A stretch of DNA of 64,000 nt from SB11 sp037968475 (GCA_037968475.1 JBBKVO010000019.1:26710-90709); one strand, 5' to 3'. Positions 44,971-54,390 are shown, counted from the stretch's first letter. Notes: generated from the letters alone by a model not told the origin. Numbers and translations are program-made.

Positions 44971-46074
44971 ATGATGAAGAAGTTAATATTAAGTGCTGTT
45001 ATAGCCACATTTACACTACCCACACTACTGGCACAACCCAAAGCCTTATTCTTAAAATACGACCATGATTTTGGCCAAATAAGTGAGGTAGACGGTGTAG
45101 TTGAAACGGAATACAGAGTAAAAAACATTGGCGATCAGCCCTTATTAATTACTGAGGTGAAACCTAGCTGCGGTTGTACTCAACCCGAATGGTCAAAAGA
45201 TACTATCCCTCCGGGGAGCGAAGGTTATATAAAAGCTATTTTCGACCCTGCTAATTTGGGTGGCCCTTTTGAAAAGGTAGTATATGCACGTACCAACGGC
45301 ATACCTTCATCAATGACTTTAACTTTTAGAGGAAGTATTATACCTCGCCCTTTTGATATTACAGAGAAATATCCGCTTGAATTTGGACGTCTGCGTATTG
45401 ATAATAACTTTTTGGTGTTTGGTGAAAGTTTTATGGGCGAAATTGACTCATCAGAATTTAAACTATACAACCAAAGCGATAGGGATGTTTATATAAGTAG
45501 TGTAATGAACGTGCCCGACTATATAAATTTTGAAGTGCCCTACTTACGCATTAAGCCTAAAGAAGAAACTACAATAAAAGCTAAATTTCATACCAAAGCA
45601 GCCCAAAAATGGGGTGAGAAAAACTATGTATTTTACCTAAACACCAACGACTCGCCTTATACCAGTAATATTCCTATTTATGCTCAAATTCATGTAAGAG
45701 AAACATTCCCTAAGATGAGTAAAAAGCAACTTGAAAAAGCCCCCAAAATACAAGTGGATGCTCAAATGTTGTTTTTAGGGAAAATACTAAAAGGCGATTC
45801 TATGAACTTTCAGTATACCATTACTAATACAGGTAAAAAGAAATTGTTAATACGTAGTGTAAACACTACGTGTGGTTGTACAGCATCGGTTATAGATAAA
45901 AACGAATTAAAGCGTGGTGAAAGCGCCATTGTTCGAGGGACTTTTTACTCGGCCGGACGAGATGGGGTGCAGGATAAGTACATTTATATTGTCAGTAACG
46001 ACCCTATAACACCCGAACTACGGATTGGTTTTAATACCGAGATTGTAACCAACCCTAATGCGCTCAAGTATTAG
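44971..46074 (+). CDS. Secreted protein with two DUF1573 (Ig-like) domains
   Basis: 367 residues from MMKKLILSAVIATFT (the ATG three bases later is equally possible; an upstream TTG is not credible). A signal peptide of about 20 residues ends LLAQ. Two DUF1573 domains are present, each marked by the motif SCGCTQPEWSKDTIPPG (about 72-88) and TCGCTASVIDKNELKRGE (about 303-320), with Ig/ASPM-SPD2-Hydin-like strands between. These are common Bacteroidota periplasmic or surface proteins of unknown role. A clear terminator follows. Confidence 0.88.
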   Translation: MMKKLILSAVIATFTLPTLLAQPKALFLKYDHDFGQISEVDGVVETEYRVKNIGDQPLLITEVKPSCGCTQPEWSKDTIPPGSEGYIKAIFDPANLGGPFEKVVYARTNGIPSSMTLTFRGSIIPRPFDITEKYPLEFGRLRIDNNFLVFGESFMGEIDSSEFKLYNQSDRDVYISSVMNVPDYINFEVPYLRIKPKEETTIKAKFHTKAAQKWGEKNYVFYLNTNDSPYTSNIPIYAQIHVRETFPKMSKKQLEKAPKIQVDAQMLFLGKILKGDSMNFQYTITNTGKKKLLIRSVNTTCGCTASVIDKNELKRGESAIVRGTFYSAGRDGVQDKYIYIVSNDPITPELRIGFNTEIVTNPNALKY

Positions 46075-46097
46075 GTAGTCTACAAAAAACATTAACT

Positions 46098-46130
46098 AAA
46101 AGCCGATAAATAAATTTATCGGCTTTTTTT
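46098..46130 (+). terminator. Rho-independent terminator after the DUF1573 gene
   Basis: Stem AAAGCCGATAAA / TTTATCGGCTTT with loop TAAA, then seven T. Confidence 0.93.
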
Positions 46131-46160
46131 GTTGTCAAACTATTGCCTATTGGCGCGCAT

Positions 46161-46192
46161 TTTGATAGATTGGCTATATACTTATACATTTG
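46161..46192 (+). promoter_or_regulatory. Promoter of the DegP gene
   Basis: TTTG (46161-46164), 20 bases, TACATTTG (46185-46192). The start would be near 46199, 13 bases before the ATG. Confidence 0.68.
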
Positions 46193-46211
46193 TATTTAAG
46201 GTTTTAGTAGT

Positions 46212-47645
46212 ATGATGAAGAAAGTTTTGATTTTAGCTTCTGCCGGATTGATTAGCGGTTTTGCCGGCGCATGGATGTTTTCTTTAACCAACAACACAAA
46301 AACCGCCAATTTTCACCAAAATAGTGATACCTACACGCAAGCCGAAAGGGTAAACTACCGAAGCGAAGCCGCACTAGGTATACCCGATTTTGTAAAAGCT
46401 AGTGAAGAAGCCACCCCTGCCGTAGTATTTATTAAAACAACATCAATAGGTCAGCAACGCAGTGCTTGGGACGGTTGGTTTGGTTGGGATCCGTTTGGAA
46501 GTATGGGGCCTGTATCAAGTTCGGGCTCAGGAGTGATAATTAGCGAAGACGGCTATATTGTTACCAACCACCACGTAATTGACGGTGCCGACCAAATAGA
46601 GGTGGTGCTGAACAACAATAAAAAGAGTTTTGTTGCCAAAATTGTAGGCGACGACCCCAGTACCGACCTTGCTGTACTTAAAATTGAAGCAAAAAAATTA
46701 CCTAATATTAAAATTGGTAACTCTGAAAGTTTAAAAATTGGCGAGTGGGTATTGGCCGTAGGCAACCCTTTTAACCTAACCAGTACAGTAACTGCGGGCA
46801 TAGTGAGTGCCAAAGGTCGCAATATTAGCATAGTTGATAATCAATTCCCTATCGAATCTTTTATACAGACTGATGCGGCCATTAACCCCGGAAATAGCGG
46901 TGGCGCATTGGTGAATACGGCAGGCGAGTTGATAGGTATAAACACAGCTATTGTTAGCAAAACAGGTTCGTACAACGGTTATGGTTTTGCTATACCTGCC
47001 AATATTGTGGGTAAAATAGTAAAAGACATTATTGATTTTGGCGAGGTGCAACGTGCCTTTACGGGTATGCAAGTGAGGGATATTGACGGCGACCTATCGG
47101 AAAAACTAAGCCTTAATGATGGTGTATATGTAAATGTATTGCAGCAAGGTAGCCCTGCCAGCAAAGCAGGTATTAACGAGGGTGATGTGATAATTAAAGT
47201 TAAGGGCAAAACGGTAAATAGTAAAGCTGAGTTTGACGAGCAAATAGCCTACCGCCGCCCGGGTGATAAGGTTGAGGTTATTGTGCTTAGAAAAGGTGCT
47301 GAAAAAGTATTTACCCTAACGCTTACTAACCGAGACGGGACTACTGAGGTAATTGAAAAACAAAGCATTACATCGCCTGTTTTGGGTGCTGATTTTGAGC
47401 CCGTATCGAAAGTTGAAAAAGAACGCTATAAAATTAAAGGCGGCTTTAAGGTGAGCAATATTCGTAACGGACGTATACGTAAAATGGGCATACCCGAAGG
47501 TTTTGTGTTTGTAGCCATAAACAAAGTGGAATACGACGATGTAAACACTTTTATAAAAGATTTTGAACGTGTAAAAGGGCAAATAACTATTGAGGGTATA
47601 CACCCTAACGGTACCAAAGGTTATTACTCTTTCTTTTATTATTAA
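46212..47645 (+). CDS. DegP/HtrA periplasmic serine protease-chaperone
   Basis: 477 residues. An N-terminal membrane anchor or uncleaved signal (about 4-24) is followed by a trypsin-like domain with the triad H121 (VTNHHVID), D152 (PSTDLAVLK) and S229 (INPGNSGGALV), then a PDZ domain (about 275-370, GVYVNVLQQGSPASKAGI) and a shorter second PDZ-like C-terminus (about 385-477). It degrades or refolds damaged envelope proteins. The family's usual length is 450-500. The promoter directly upstream is of the main sigma type; no ECF-type sequence was recognised. Confidence 0.94.
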   Translation: MMKKVLILASAGLISGFAGAWMFSLTNNTKTANFHQNSDTYTQAERVNYRSEAALGIPDFVKASEEATPAVVFIKTTSIGQQRSAWDGWFGWDPFGSMGPVSSSGSGVIISEDGYIVTNHHVIDGADQIEVVLNNNKKSFVAKIVGDDPSTDLAVLKIEAKKLPNIKIGNSESLKIGEWVLAVGNPFNLTSTVTAGIVSAKGRNISIVDNQFPIESFIQTDAAINPGNSGGALVNTAGELIGINTAIVSKTGSYNGYGFAIPANIVGKIVKDIIDFGEVQRAFTGMQVRDIDGDLSEKLSLNDGVYVNVLQQGSPASKAGINEGDVIIKVKGKTVNSKAEFDEQIAYRRPGDKVEVIVLRKGAEKVFTLTLTNRDGTTEVIEKQSITSPVLGADFEPVSKVEKERYKIKGGFKVSNIRNGRIRKMGIPEGFVFVAINKVEYDDVNTFIKDFERVKGQITIEGIHPNGTKGYYSFFYY

Positions 47646-47806
47646 CTTATAGCAGGGTTTAAAAAACACCCACACTCATTCGACTCCGCTCAGGATGACA
47701 ACGCGCTTGTTGCTCCGTCACCCTGAATTTATTTCAGGGTCTCGCTCTGTAATACACATAAACTGGGGAATGAGATGCTGAAACAAGTTTAGCATGACTG
47801 CTCAAA

Positions 47807-47914
47807 GTTCCTTCAAGCGTCTGCGCTTGAAGGCTATAATTGTAGCAGATGCTACCATTTAAGCAAGCGTAACGCTTGTATATAACTCCCTTAAGCGTGG
47901 ACGCTTAAGGGAAC
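47807..47914 (+). repeat. Four-hairpin element, best-preserved copy
   Basis: Four successive palindromes in about 105 bases: CTTCAAGCGTCTGCGCTTGAAG; GTAGCAGATGCTAC; CAAGCGTAACGCTTG; CTTAAGCGTGGACGCTTAAG. Copies: 29583-29670 (truncated), 43080-43177, here, 48084-48188, 52109-52214 and 52386-52493, all in the same orientation. Confidence 0.85.
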
Positions 47915-48074
47915 GACGAACAATAAGTATGTAAGTTTCCCAATACATTTGTTTCCCCTTCGGTGGATATGTGCGCAGGTAAGAATGAACACAGGGTGGT
48001 TTCAGCTTCGATTTCACTCAGGATGACAGCTCGCCCTTCACGTTACCTTAGAACGGTAACGCGTTTGCAAACCA

Positions 48075-48122
48075 TGCTCCAAAGTTCCTTCAAGCGTCTG
48101 CGCTTGAAGGAACTTTGGAGCA
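48075..48122. repeat. Perfect 22-bp-stem hairpin
   Basis: Arms TGCTCCAAAGTTCCTTCAAG-CG and their exact complement, with loop TCTG. It is the first hairpin of the four-hairpin element at 48084, extended outwards by 9 bases on each side. Confidence 0.85.
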
Positions 48123-48412
48123 TCTGCTACTATTAAACAAGCGTAACGCTTGTATATAAACTCCTTAAGCGTGGACGCTTAAGGGAACGACGGGAAACTC
48201 ACTTTATCAGCAGGATAGGTGGTGTGCGGTAGCTGTCATGGTGTCCCGATGACAACCATACGCGTGTTAGCCTACCCTCCCGCCCTTCTACTTCGCTCAG
48301 GATGACAGCGCACTTGCACCTCGTCATTTCTAGTTATTCCAAAGTAATCTTATATAAACTGCACAAAAAAGTTGTCTTTCGCACAGGATAAGAAGTGTTA
48401 ATCACCTCATCC

Positions 48413-49081
48413 CTATTCAATGCTCTTGTTTAAAAAAGCATCAAAAGGGTGCAAGGCCTTAAACACTTGTGTAGCATAGTTTACAAAACTATTGTCTACT
48501 ACTGTTTTATCATCAGTAATGTTGTGCATGGCTAAAAAGCTTTTGTGTTTCAATAGTTCAGCCTCGGGATGTTCTTTATCGTAACCTTTGGGTACATTTT
48601 TTAGCTTTTCGCCTTCAATTTCACCAAAGTACTTTTTAAAATCTTTTCCGTTAATAATGCTTTTTAATTCGGTAGCATTATAGTCAATCTCTTGCCTTAT
48701 GGCATTTACCCAAGGGGTAGGGGGCAAATATGCTCCGCCTGCTAATACCGTTTTTTCAGGTTCAATACGCACATAATACCCTGCCCTACTGTGCTCATTT
48801 TTTCTACCTTCACCGCCAATAATATGCCCACCAATATAGGTATGGTAGGGTATTTTATCTTTAGAGAAACGTACATCGCGGTATATCCTAAAAACACAGT
48901 TTTTGCCCTCTATTCCTGCCACCGTCGAGTCGAATTTTGATATTTCAGCTACCATCGCATCCATAAAAGCTATAAACTCTGTTTTGGCTGCTTCGTAGCG
49001 TTTTTTATTATCCGCAAACCACTCTTTGTTGTTATTGGCGGTCAATTCTTTTAAAAATGTAATAGTATTTGTACTTATCAT
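48413..49081 (-). CDS. DUF2461-family protein
   Basis: 222 residues, cytoplasmic, with family marks: TITFLKELTANNNKEWF near the N-terminus, RDVRFSKDKIPYHTYIGGHI around 68-87, GYYVRIEPEKTVLAGGAYLP around 102-121, and a C-terminal LHPFDAFLN. The function of DUF2461 is unknown. It is not tightly linked to a neighbour (113 bases to the next gene) and borders a repeat island downstream. Confidence 0.92.
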   Translation of the reverse strand: MISTNTITFLKELTANNNKEWFADNKKRYEAAKTEFIAFMDAMVAEISKFDSTVAGIEGKNCVFRIYRDVRFSKDKIPYHTYIGGHIIGGEGRKNEHSRAGYYVRIEPEKTVLAGGAYLPPTPWVNAIRQEIDYNATELKSIINGKDFKKYFGEIEGEKLKNVPKGYDKEHPEAELLKHKSFLAMHNITDDKTVVDNSFVNYATQVFKALHPFDAFLNKSIE

Positions 49082-49194
49082 CGGCTGGTAATTTGTGTTA
49101 AGCGGTAAGCTATCTGTATTAGAATATATGGGCTTCTAATTTCAACCTATCCGAATTCTTAATGGTAAATGTTTAATGTTTAATTCTCCCTGTT

Positions 49195-49524
49195 TTATTT
49201 AAGTGTTTGCGTATACTCAAACGCCATTTGGGCAAGTATTTCCCATTGGTTACTTTCGGTTTCAAACACCATATACCAACCCTTTAGCGGTGGCTTGGTT
49301 TTAAATGGGCTAAGTGGTTTTGCTGAAAGCACACCAAACTTTTGAGTGTCAAAATTCGCTCCTAACCTAAATCCCATACTACCCTTGTGATAAAAAGCAA
49401 ACACCTTATCGTTTACCTTCACAGCTTCCGAACTCATCATTTTACCCATTTTCACTTGCGGATATTGACGGGTAAGCATTTGCACTATGCTATTGTATTG
49501 TGGGTTACTTTCTTCTGTTTTCAT
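49195..49524 (-). CDS. Small conserved-looking protein, possibly TfoX-N-like
   Basis: 109 residues. KMGKMMSSEAVKVNDKVFAFYHKGSMGFRLG followed by a Pro/Phe-rich PLSPFKTKPPLKGWYMV pattern resembles the TfoX N-terminal fold, but I cannot confirm it. Its start overlaps the stop of the MmcQ/YjbR-like gene by 4 bases, so the two are translationally coupled. Confidence 0.68.
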   Translation of the reverse strand: MKTEESNPQYNSIVQMLTRQYPQVKMGKMMSSEAVKVNDKVFAFYHKGSMGFRLGANFDTQKFGVLSAKPLSPFKTKPPLKGWYMVFETESNQWEILAQMAFEYTQTLK

Positions 49525-49904
49525 AGGTTTCTAAGTTCTTCTTGTAGCTTTTTGGGCAGGCTGTCGGCTACTATTTGGTATGAATGGTCAATCAGCTCGC
49601 GCACTAAAGCACCCGATAGCGAACCATCCATATACAATGAGTTCCAATGAATTTTACTTTGGTGCCAACCAGCACGTATGGCAGGGTATTGCTCTCGCAA
49701 TTCAATAGCCTTTTCAGGATTGCACTTTAGGTTAATGAAGTGAAAAGGCGGTACTATTTCATCGCCCATTTTCATATCATCTGTATTGGTAATAGAAAAC
49801 ATTTTCCCCATCACCTTCACCCAAATACTATTTGGCCCCATAGGACTTTCTATAGTAACACCCGGTTTGGCAGCACAATAGGCAACAAATTCTTCTAAAT
49901 CCAT
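49521..49904 (-). CDS. MmcQ/YjbR-family protein
   Basis: 127 residues, the normal length for this family. Typical features: EEFVAYCAAKPGVTIESPMG at the N-terminus, WVKVMGKMFSIT, then LKCNPEKAIELREQYPAIRAGWHQSKIHWNS and a C-terminal ELIDHSYQIVADSLPKK. YjbR folds like a CyaY/TfoX-type double-wing module and is often called DNA-binding, but its role is unproven. Coupled to the small gene downstream. Confidence 0.93.
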   Translation of the reverse strand: MDLEEFVAYCAAKPGVTIESPMGPNSIWVKVMGKMFSITNTDDMKMGDEIVPPFHFINLKCNPEKAIELREQYPAIRAGWHQSKIHWNSLYMDGSLSGALVRELIDHSYQIVADSLPKKLQEELRNL

Positions 49905-49921
49905 ACTATTGTTTTAAAGAT

Positions 49922-49948
49922 ATGGCGCGGGACTTCGTCCCGCGCCAT
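49922..49948 (-). terminator. GC-rich hairpin between the VOC and MmcQ/YjbR genes
   Basis: Perfect 12-bp stem ATGGCGCGGGAC / GTCCCGCGCCAT with loop TTC. On the minus strand it is followed by ATCTTTAAAAC, so it can end the VOC transcript. Confidence 0.65.
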
Positions 49949-49976
49949 ACTTGATTTGCAAATACTAAGATACGCT

Positions 49977-50342
49977 TTAGCCCATAGAATGAAAAGCAAC
50001 ACGATTGCCTTCAGTATCCATAAACATAGCAATATGACCATTTTCGCCAATATGCGTTTTGGTCATAATTACCTTACCGCCTGCGGCTTCTACACGGCCA
50101 AGCGGAGTGTTTAAATCATCACCCCCATTTAGGTAAATAAGCGAACCTTCAGCACTTGGCTTGCTTCCTTCGCCCTGAATAATGCAACCACCTACACCTT
50201 GTTGATCAGAAGGAAAAAAACCCAGCCTTGAACCATTCATTTCCACTTCTTGCAATTCGGCATTTAGCACTTTGCCATAAAATTCTTTTGCGCGTTCAAA
50301 GTTGTTTGCGGGCAACTCGAACCAATTGATTGCGTTTGACAT
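49977..50342 (-). CDS. VOC (glyoxalase/dioxygenase)-fold protein
   Basis: 121 residues with the two-betaalphabetabetabeta VOC pattern: INWFELPANNFERAKEFYGKVL at the N-terminus, GSLIYLNGGDDLNTPLGRVEAAGGKV in the middle, and GHIAMFMDTEGNRVAFHS at the end, typical of the PhnB/YdeO-like small VOC proteins. The substrate is unknown. TACCTTTG lies 45 bases upstream. Confidence 0.9.
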   Translation of the reverse strand: MSNAINWFELPANNFERAKEFYGKVLNAELQEVEMNGSRLGFFPSDQQGVGGCIIQGEGSKPSAEGSLIYLNGGDDLNTPLGRVEAAGGKVIMTKTHIGENGHIAMFMDTEGNRVAFHSMG

Positions 50343-50387
50343 AGTTTTAAGTTTTAATGTTATAAAATTATTGAATTTTTAATGAAT

Positions 50388-50395
50388 CAAAGGTA
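50388..50395 (-). promoter_or_regulatory. -7 promoter element of the VOC gene
   Basis: TACCTTTG on the minus strand, 45 bases before the ATG at 50342. No -33 TTTG at the right distance. Confidence 0.4.
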
Positions 50396-50514
50396 TTGCG
50401 ACACAAAATTCTATACCGCTTAAAAAAATAAAAAACGTAGGTTTCAAAAAAATATATTTATCATTTAAAATACTATATTTACTATATACTTTAACAGGTT
50501 TACTTAGGTTTTAG

Positions 50515-51978
50515 ATGAATAAAAATGATGATCTTTTTATTTTAATACAATCGCTTACCCGAAACGAAAAGCGGTATTTTAAAGTGCATTGCAACAAGCA
50601 AGGTGAGGCAGCTAACTACCTGCGTTTGTTTGATGCAATTGACAAGCAAGAACTGTATGATGAAGCGGCTATAAAGAAAAAATTTAAAGGCGAAACATTT
50701 ATTCGTCAACTGCACGTAATCAAAAACTATTTGCGGGCAATGATTTTGAAATGTCTGCGCGATTTTCATGCTACGGTTTCTAAAAGTGCTGAGTTGAAAG
50801 ATATTTTGCGCAGTATTGAAATTTTGTATAACAAAGAACTATATACCCTGTGCCTAAGCGAGTTGAAACGTGCCGAACAAATGGCTATTGATTTTGAGCT
50901 TAACATTGGCTTGGTAGAAGTGTGTGAGTGGAAACGCAGGCTTGAACAACAAGCTCGCCCAAACAACTACCCCATTTTTGCCAATATACTTTCTCAACAA
51001 GAAAAAGCTATAAATGGTATTTCAAAAACCAACCGCTATTGGCAACTGACCAACGAACTAACCCAACGTTTAACAGCAGGAAAAGATGTGAGCAGTAATT
51101 TTTTGTATTTGCTTGATGATGAGAAAAATGCCACTACTTTAGAAGAGAAAGTACTGCACTACAACTCGATATACTTTAGATATATTTTTAATGGGGATAG
51201 TGGGAAGTCGGCACAGGCGTTATATACACTGGTAGAAATTTTGGAAAGCGATACCAAAAGGCTACATCACAATATGAGTTTGTATTCGTCATCAGTAAAT
51301 AATCTTATAAGCTATTTGGTGTTTAGCAAAAAACACGATGATGCCCTGCAATTGATTACCCGTGCTAAAAATATATACCAACAATGGCGATTGGCCGGCG
51401 AGCAAAAAACTATTTTAAAGCAGGTATTGCGGACGTACAATATTGAGTTGGAAATATACCGCGATAACAAAACCTATATTGATAACCCTACTTATATTGA
51501 TAGCATTGATGTATTTATAAGTGCTAACGAAAACAAAATGCCTAATGATTATCGGCTATCGCTATACTTTCAGCTGGCATCAATACATTTTAGTCTTAAA
51601 AGATACAGCCGCGCGCTGCATTGGGTAAACCGTGTACTTAACCACAAATTTGCCAATCATCGTACAGATATTCAGGTGCAAGTACGCTTGCTAAATTTAA
51701 TGGTGCACCTTGAGCAACAAAATATGTTTGTGCTGCGCCATTTTGTTGATAGTACGCGACGTTTTATAAACAAGGTAGGTAATATTACCGAAGGACAACA
51801 AGTGCTATTGCGTTTTTTTATAAAGATAGGTCAGGCATTTCCCTACCAATACAAAGATTTGTTTACCGAGCTGCACGGGCAACTTTTTCCCCACGATGCA
51901 CCGTCGGTACTAGCTCCTTCAGCTTTAGATTTTATTGATTATAAAACATGGATTGAGGAAAAAACGGGAGACGTTTAG
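50515..51978 (+). CDS. Helical-repeat protein of unknown function (Bacteroidota-type)
   Basis: 487 residues, entirely alpha-helical by composition and cytoplasmic. It begins LFILIQSLTRNEKRYFKVHC, a start I associate with a Bacteroidota family of uncharacterised proteins, and the body shows TPR-like helix pairs (SIHFSLKRYSRALHWVNRVLN around 357-377). No catalytic motif. Probably a protein-interaction scaffold. It is followed by a repeat island without a terminator. Confidence 0.78.
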   Translation: MNKNDDLFILIQSLTRNEKRYFKVHCNKQGEAANYLRLFDAIDKQELYDEAAIKKKFKGETFIRQLHVIKNYLRAMILKCLRDFHATVSKSAELKDILRSIEILYNKELYTLCLSELKRAEQMAIDFELNIGLVEVCEWKRRLEQQARPNNYPIFANILSQQEKAINGISKTNRYWQLTNELTQRLTAGKDVSSNFLYLLDDEKNATTLEEKVLHYNSIYFRYIFNGDSGKSAQALYTLVEILESDTKRLHHNMSLYSSSVNNLISYLVFSKKHDDALQLITRAKNIYQQWRLAGEQKTILKQVLRTYNIELEIYRDNKTYIDNPTYIDSIDVFISANENKMPNDYRLSLYFQLASIHFSLKRYSRALHWVNRVLNHKFANHRTDIQVQVRLLNLMVHLEQQNMFVLRHFVDSTRRFINKVGNITEGQQVLLRFFIKIGQAFPYQYKDLFTELHGQLFPHDAPSVLAPSALDFIDYKTWIEEKTGDV

Positions 51979-52740
51979 CACTTGGCATTGAGTTTTTATC
52001 ATTTAAGATTTTGGGTCTTATCCATATATAGCTTTATAATTTCAGGGAAAAAACTAAAGCGGTATCAGACCATACGTAAACACATTTAGAACGAATCAAG
52101 CAAAAAAATTCCTTCAAAAGTCTGCGCTTGAAGGCTATGACTGTAGCATCTGCTACTATTAAGCAAGCGTAACGCTTGTATATAACTCCCTTAAGCGTGG
52201 ACGCTTAAGGGGACATAGGTTTTCCTGTTGCCTTCCCGCAGATTCCCTTTTCCAAGGGAATGACTGGCTAACGCACTTGCTCCCGTCATCCTGTTCGACC
52301 AGCTGGCGGATTCGGGATCTCATTGTTCAATAACGTTTACACGGAGTGAGATGCTGAAACAAGTTCAGCATGAACTGTGTTCAAAGTTCCTTCAAGCGCC
52401 AGCGTTTGAAGGCTATGATTGTAGCAACCTGCTACTATTAAGCAAGCGTAACGCTTGTATGTACTCTCCTTAAGCGTGGACGCTTAAGGAAACAACGAAC
52501 TATATGTGTGTTAGCCTTCCCTTCTCACCCTTCGAGTTACCTCAGGATGACAGCGCGCTTGCAACCCCGCCACCCTGTCCCGAAAGCCTTCGGGAGCAGC
52601 ATGACGGACATAGTGTAGTTAAGCGCACAACCTATTTGGTAGAAAAAATATTGGATAATTGAATAATTATCTTTTGTTTCGGGGTCTGAAAGTCAATTAA
52701 GCCTCTACTAGTATTGAAGCTTAATAGCAACTGTTTAGTT
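51979..52740. repeat. Repeat island between the helical-repeat protein and the hydrolase gene
   Basis: Two four-hairpin elements (52109-52214 and 52386-52493) flank a palindromic-family copy (52285-52373), giving an almost direct repeat of the arrangement at 47717-48188. A piece of the CTTCGAGTTACCTCAGGATGAC family (about 52525-52560) and CCCGAAAGCCTTCGGG follow. TATCTTTTG near 52668, one base longer than consensus, may be the promoter of the next gene. Confidence 0.8.
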
Positions 52741-53868
52741 ATGAAAAAACTATATTTAGGTTTGTGTTTTTTGCTGTTAGTAGCTCTTGTGTTTTTTAAA
52801 AGTAACCTTTTTGGTATTGCAACCGGCGCAATAAACAATTATGAATTAAGTAATTCTAATTCAACCCAAAACAAGTCGGGCGGAGATAAAAAAAGTCCTT
52901 CTTTTTCACAAGCTTATAAAAGTATTGATGTCTCCCGACTGATAACGGTTAATACTTCCGATTATAACAAACTAAGAAGCAAGGCTATTAATATCATTTT
53001 TGGTACCAACCAATTACCTAAACAATTGCCCGATTCTTTGTATGAAACGGTAGATAAAACATGGGTGGGCACCAAAGGGTTAAAAAGAATTGAAAAGTTT
53101 GTTGTGAAACAAAAGCATAACATCAACTCTGAAGGATATATTTTTCACCCTAAAGAACCTAATAACGAAATGGTTCTTTTTCACGAAGGACATGGTGCCG
53201 ATTTTACTCACGACAAAGCGGCTATTAAAGAATGGATAAAAAACGGATATACTGTTTATGCTATGTGTATGCCCTTGCAAGGCAGAAACCTTCCGCCAGC
53301 ACCGATACACATTCCGAATATGGGTATGCTAAATTTGGGCAAAAGCCATGATAACCTAAAGTTTTTAGACCACCCTTTGCAATATTTTATCAATCCCGTT
53401 ATTGTGGCACTAAACCATGCTTCAAAACAAAAATTTAAAAACATTTATATGTGTGGATTTTCGGGTGGTGGTTGGACTACTACTATTTGTGCAGGAATTG
53501 ACACTCGCATAAAATATAGCTTTCCTGTGGCTGGAAGCATGCCTTTGTATATACGATTTACAGAACCCGCAAAAGGTTTGGGCGATTTTGAACAAATGTA
53601 TCCCAAATTGTATAGCGAAGTAAATTATCTGGATTTTTATGTTTTAGGCTCGATAGGAAAAAACAGAAAACAGGTACAGATTCTTAATCAAAGCGACCCT
53701 TGTTGTTTTATGGGTGAGAAAGCCTCACACTACGTACCGTTTGTAAAGGAGGCCGTCAGTAAATTTAGCGATGGAGAATACAAACTGGTGGTTGATACTT
53801 CACTCAAAAAGCACATTCTATCATCATATTCTATAGGTGTAATTCTGGAGGAAATGGCTATTAATTAA
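52741..53868 (+). CDS. Secreted or membrane-anchored alpha/beta hydrolase-like protein
   Basis: 375 residues from MKKLYLGLCFLLLVAL; an upstream TTG is not credible. An N-terminal signal or anchor (about 4-22) is followed by a low-complexity Ser/Asn linker and a hydrolase domain from about 95: FHEGHGADFTHDKAAI (oxyanion region), nucleophile S241 in CGFSGGGW, and a C-terminal KKHILSS His candidate. GFSGGG resembles PHB depolymerase/feruloyl-esterase-like proteins, but the family assignment is loose. It sits between two repeat islands. Confidence 0.75.
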   Translation: MKKLYLGLCFLLLVALVFFKSNLFGIATGAINNYELSNSNSTQNKSGGDKKSPSFSQAYKSIDVSRLITVNTSDYNKLRSKAINIIFGTNQLPKQLPDSLYETVDKTWVGTKGLKRIEKFVVKQKHNINSEGYIFHPKEPNNEMVLFHEGHGADFTHDKAAIKEWIKNGYTVYAMCMPLQGRNLPPAPIHIPNMGMLNLGKSHDNLKFLDHPLQYFINPVIVALNHASKQKFKNIYMCGFSGGGWTTTICAGIDTRIKYSFPVAGSMPLYIRFTEPAKGLGDFEQMYPKLYSEVNYLDFYVLGSIGKNRKQVQILNQSDPCCFMGEKASHYVPFVKEAVSKFSDGEYKLVVDTSLKKHILSSYSIGVILEEMAIN

Positions 53869-53904
53869 TCAATAACGAAACCTTACATAAGTTACACATT
53901 ATCC

Positions 53905-53993
53905 AGTCTCCCTGAATTTATTTCAAGGTCTCGTTGCTCAATTCATGTGAAATGTAATGTAGAGCGAGATGCTATCCCGCAAGCATTCGGGTA
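53905..53993. repeat. Palindromic-family copy fused to the orphan T9SS fragment
   Basis: From CTCCCTGAATTTATTTC through GCGAGATGCTATCCCGC to AAGCATTCGGGTAG. The same text recurs at 55681-55770. Confidence 0.7.
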
Positions 53994-54304
53994 GTGCCAT
54001 CGCATTAATTTCAACCTCTGTTAGGGTGCCAAACATAGAAAATTCAATATTTTTAAAAATATTCCCTAATCCAAATTCAGGGAACTTCAATATTCGATTA
54101 GAACCAACTAATTCTGATATAGGGTACCCTGCTATTCTTGAGGTTTATAACGAACTTGGACAAAAAGTGTATGCTCTAGAAACTGAAAGACTTCAGGATA
54201 TATCTATATATGAGATTTTTCTAAATGAAAATCCATCAGGAATTTACTTTATAAAAGTTATTACTCGACACCATGTTCTATCTGAGCGAGTTATTTTAAA
54301 TTGA
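53994..54304 (+). pseudogene. Orphan T9SS type A sorting domain (gene remnant)
   Basis: The last ~85 residues of the frame are a complete sorting domain: LKIFPNPNSGNFNIRLE, then LEVYNELGQKVYALE, and GIYFIKVITRHHVLSERVILN. The frame continues upstream only into a repeat copy (53905-53993), whose translation MLSRKHSGSAIAL is not protein-like, and no signal peptide exists. T9SS substrates need a Sec signal, so this cannot be a working cargo. It is the tail of a lost surface protein gene, followed by an intact terminator. Confidence 0.75.
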
Positions 54305-54324
54305 TAATATAATGTAAAAATTTA

Positions 54325-54361
54325 AATAACTGAGTCTATTTTCACAGGCTCGGTTATTTTT
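54325..54361 (+). terminator. Terminator after the orphan T9SS domain
   Basis: Stem AATAACTGAGTCT / AGGCTCGGTTATT (two G-U pairs) with a 7-base loop and a run of five T. Confidence 0.8.
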
Positions 54362-54390
54362 AGTCTAATTGAATGTTTAATTATGTACTG

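Larger units (their letters stand above)
47646..48412. repeat. Repeat island after the DegP gene
   Basis: A dense mosaic: a palindromic-family copy at 47717-47798 (TTATTTCAGGGTCTC then GAGATGCTGAAACAAG); the four-hairpin element at 47807-47914; a second four-hairpin element at 48084-48188 with an extended first hairpin; and a GTGTGCGGTAGCTGTCATGG piece from about 48222. No gene. Confidence 0.85.
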
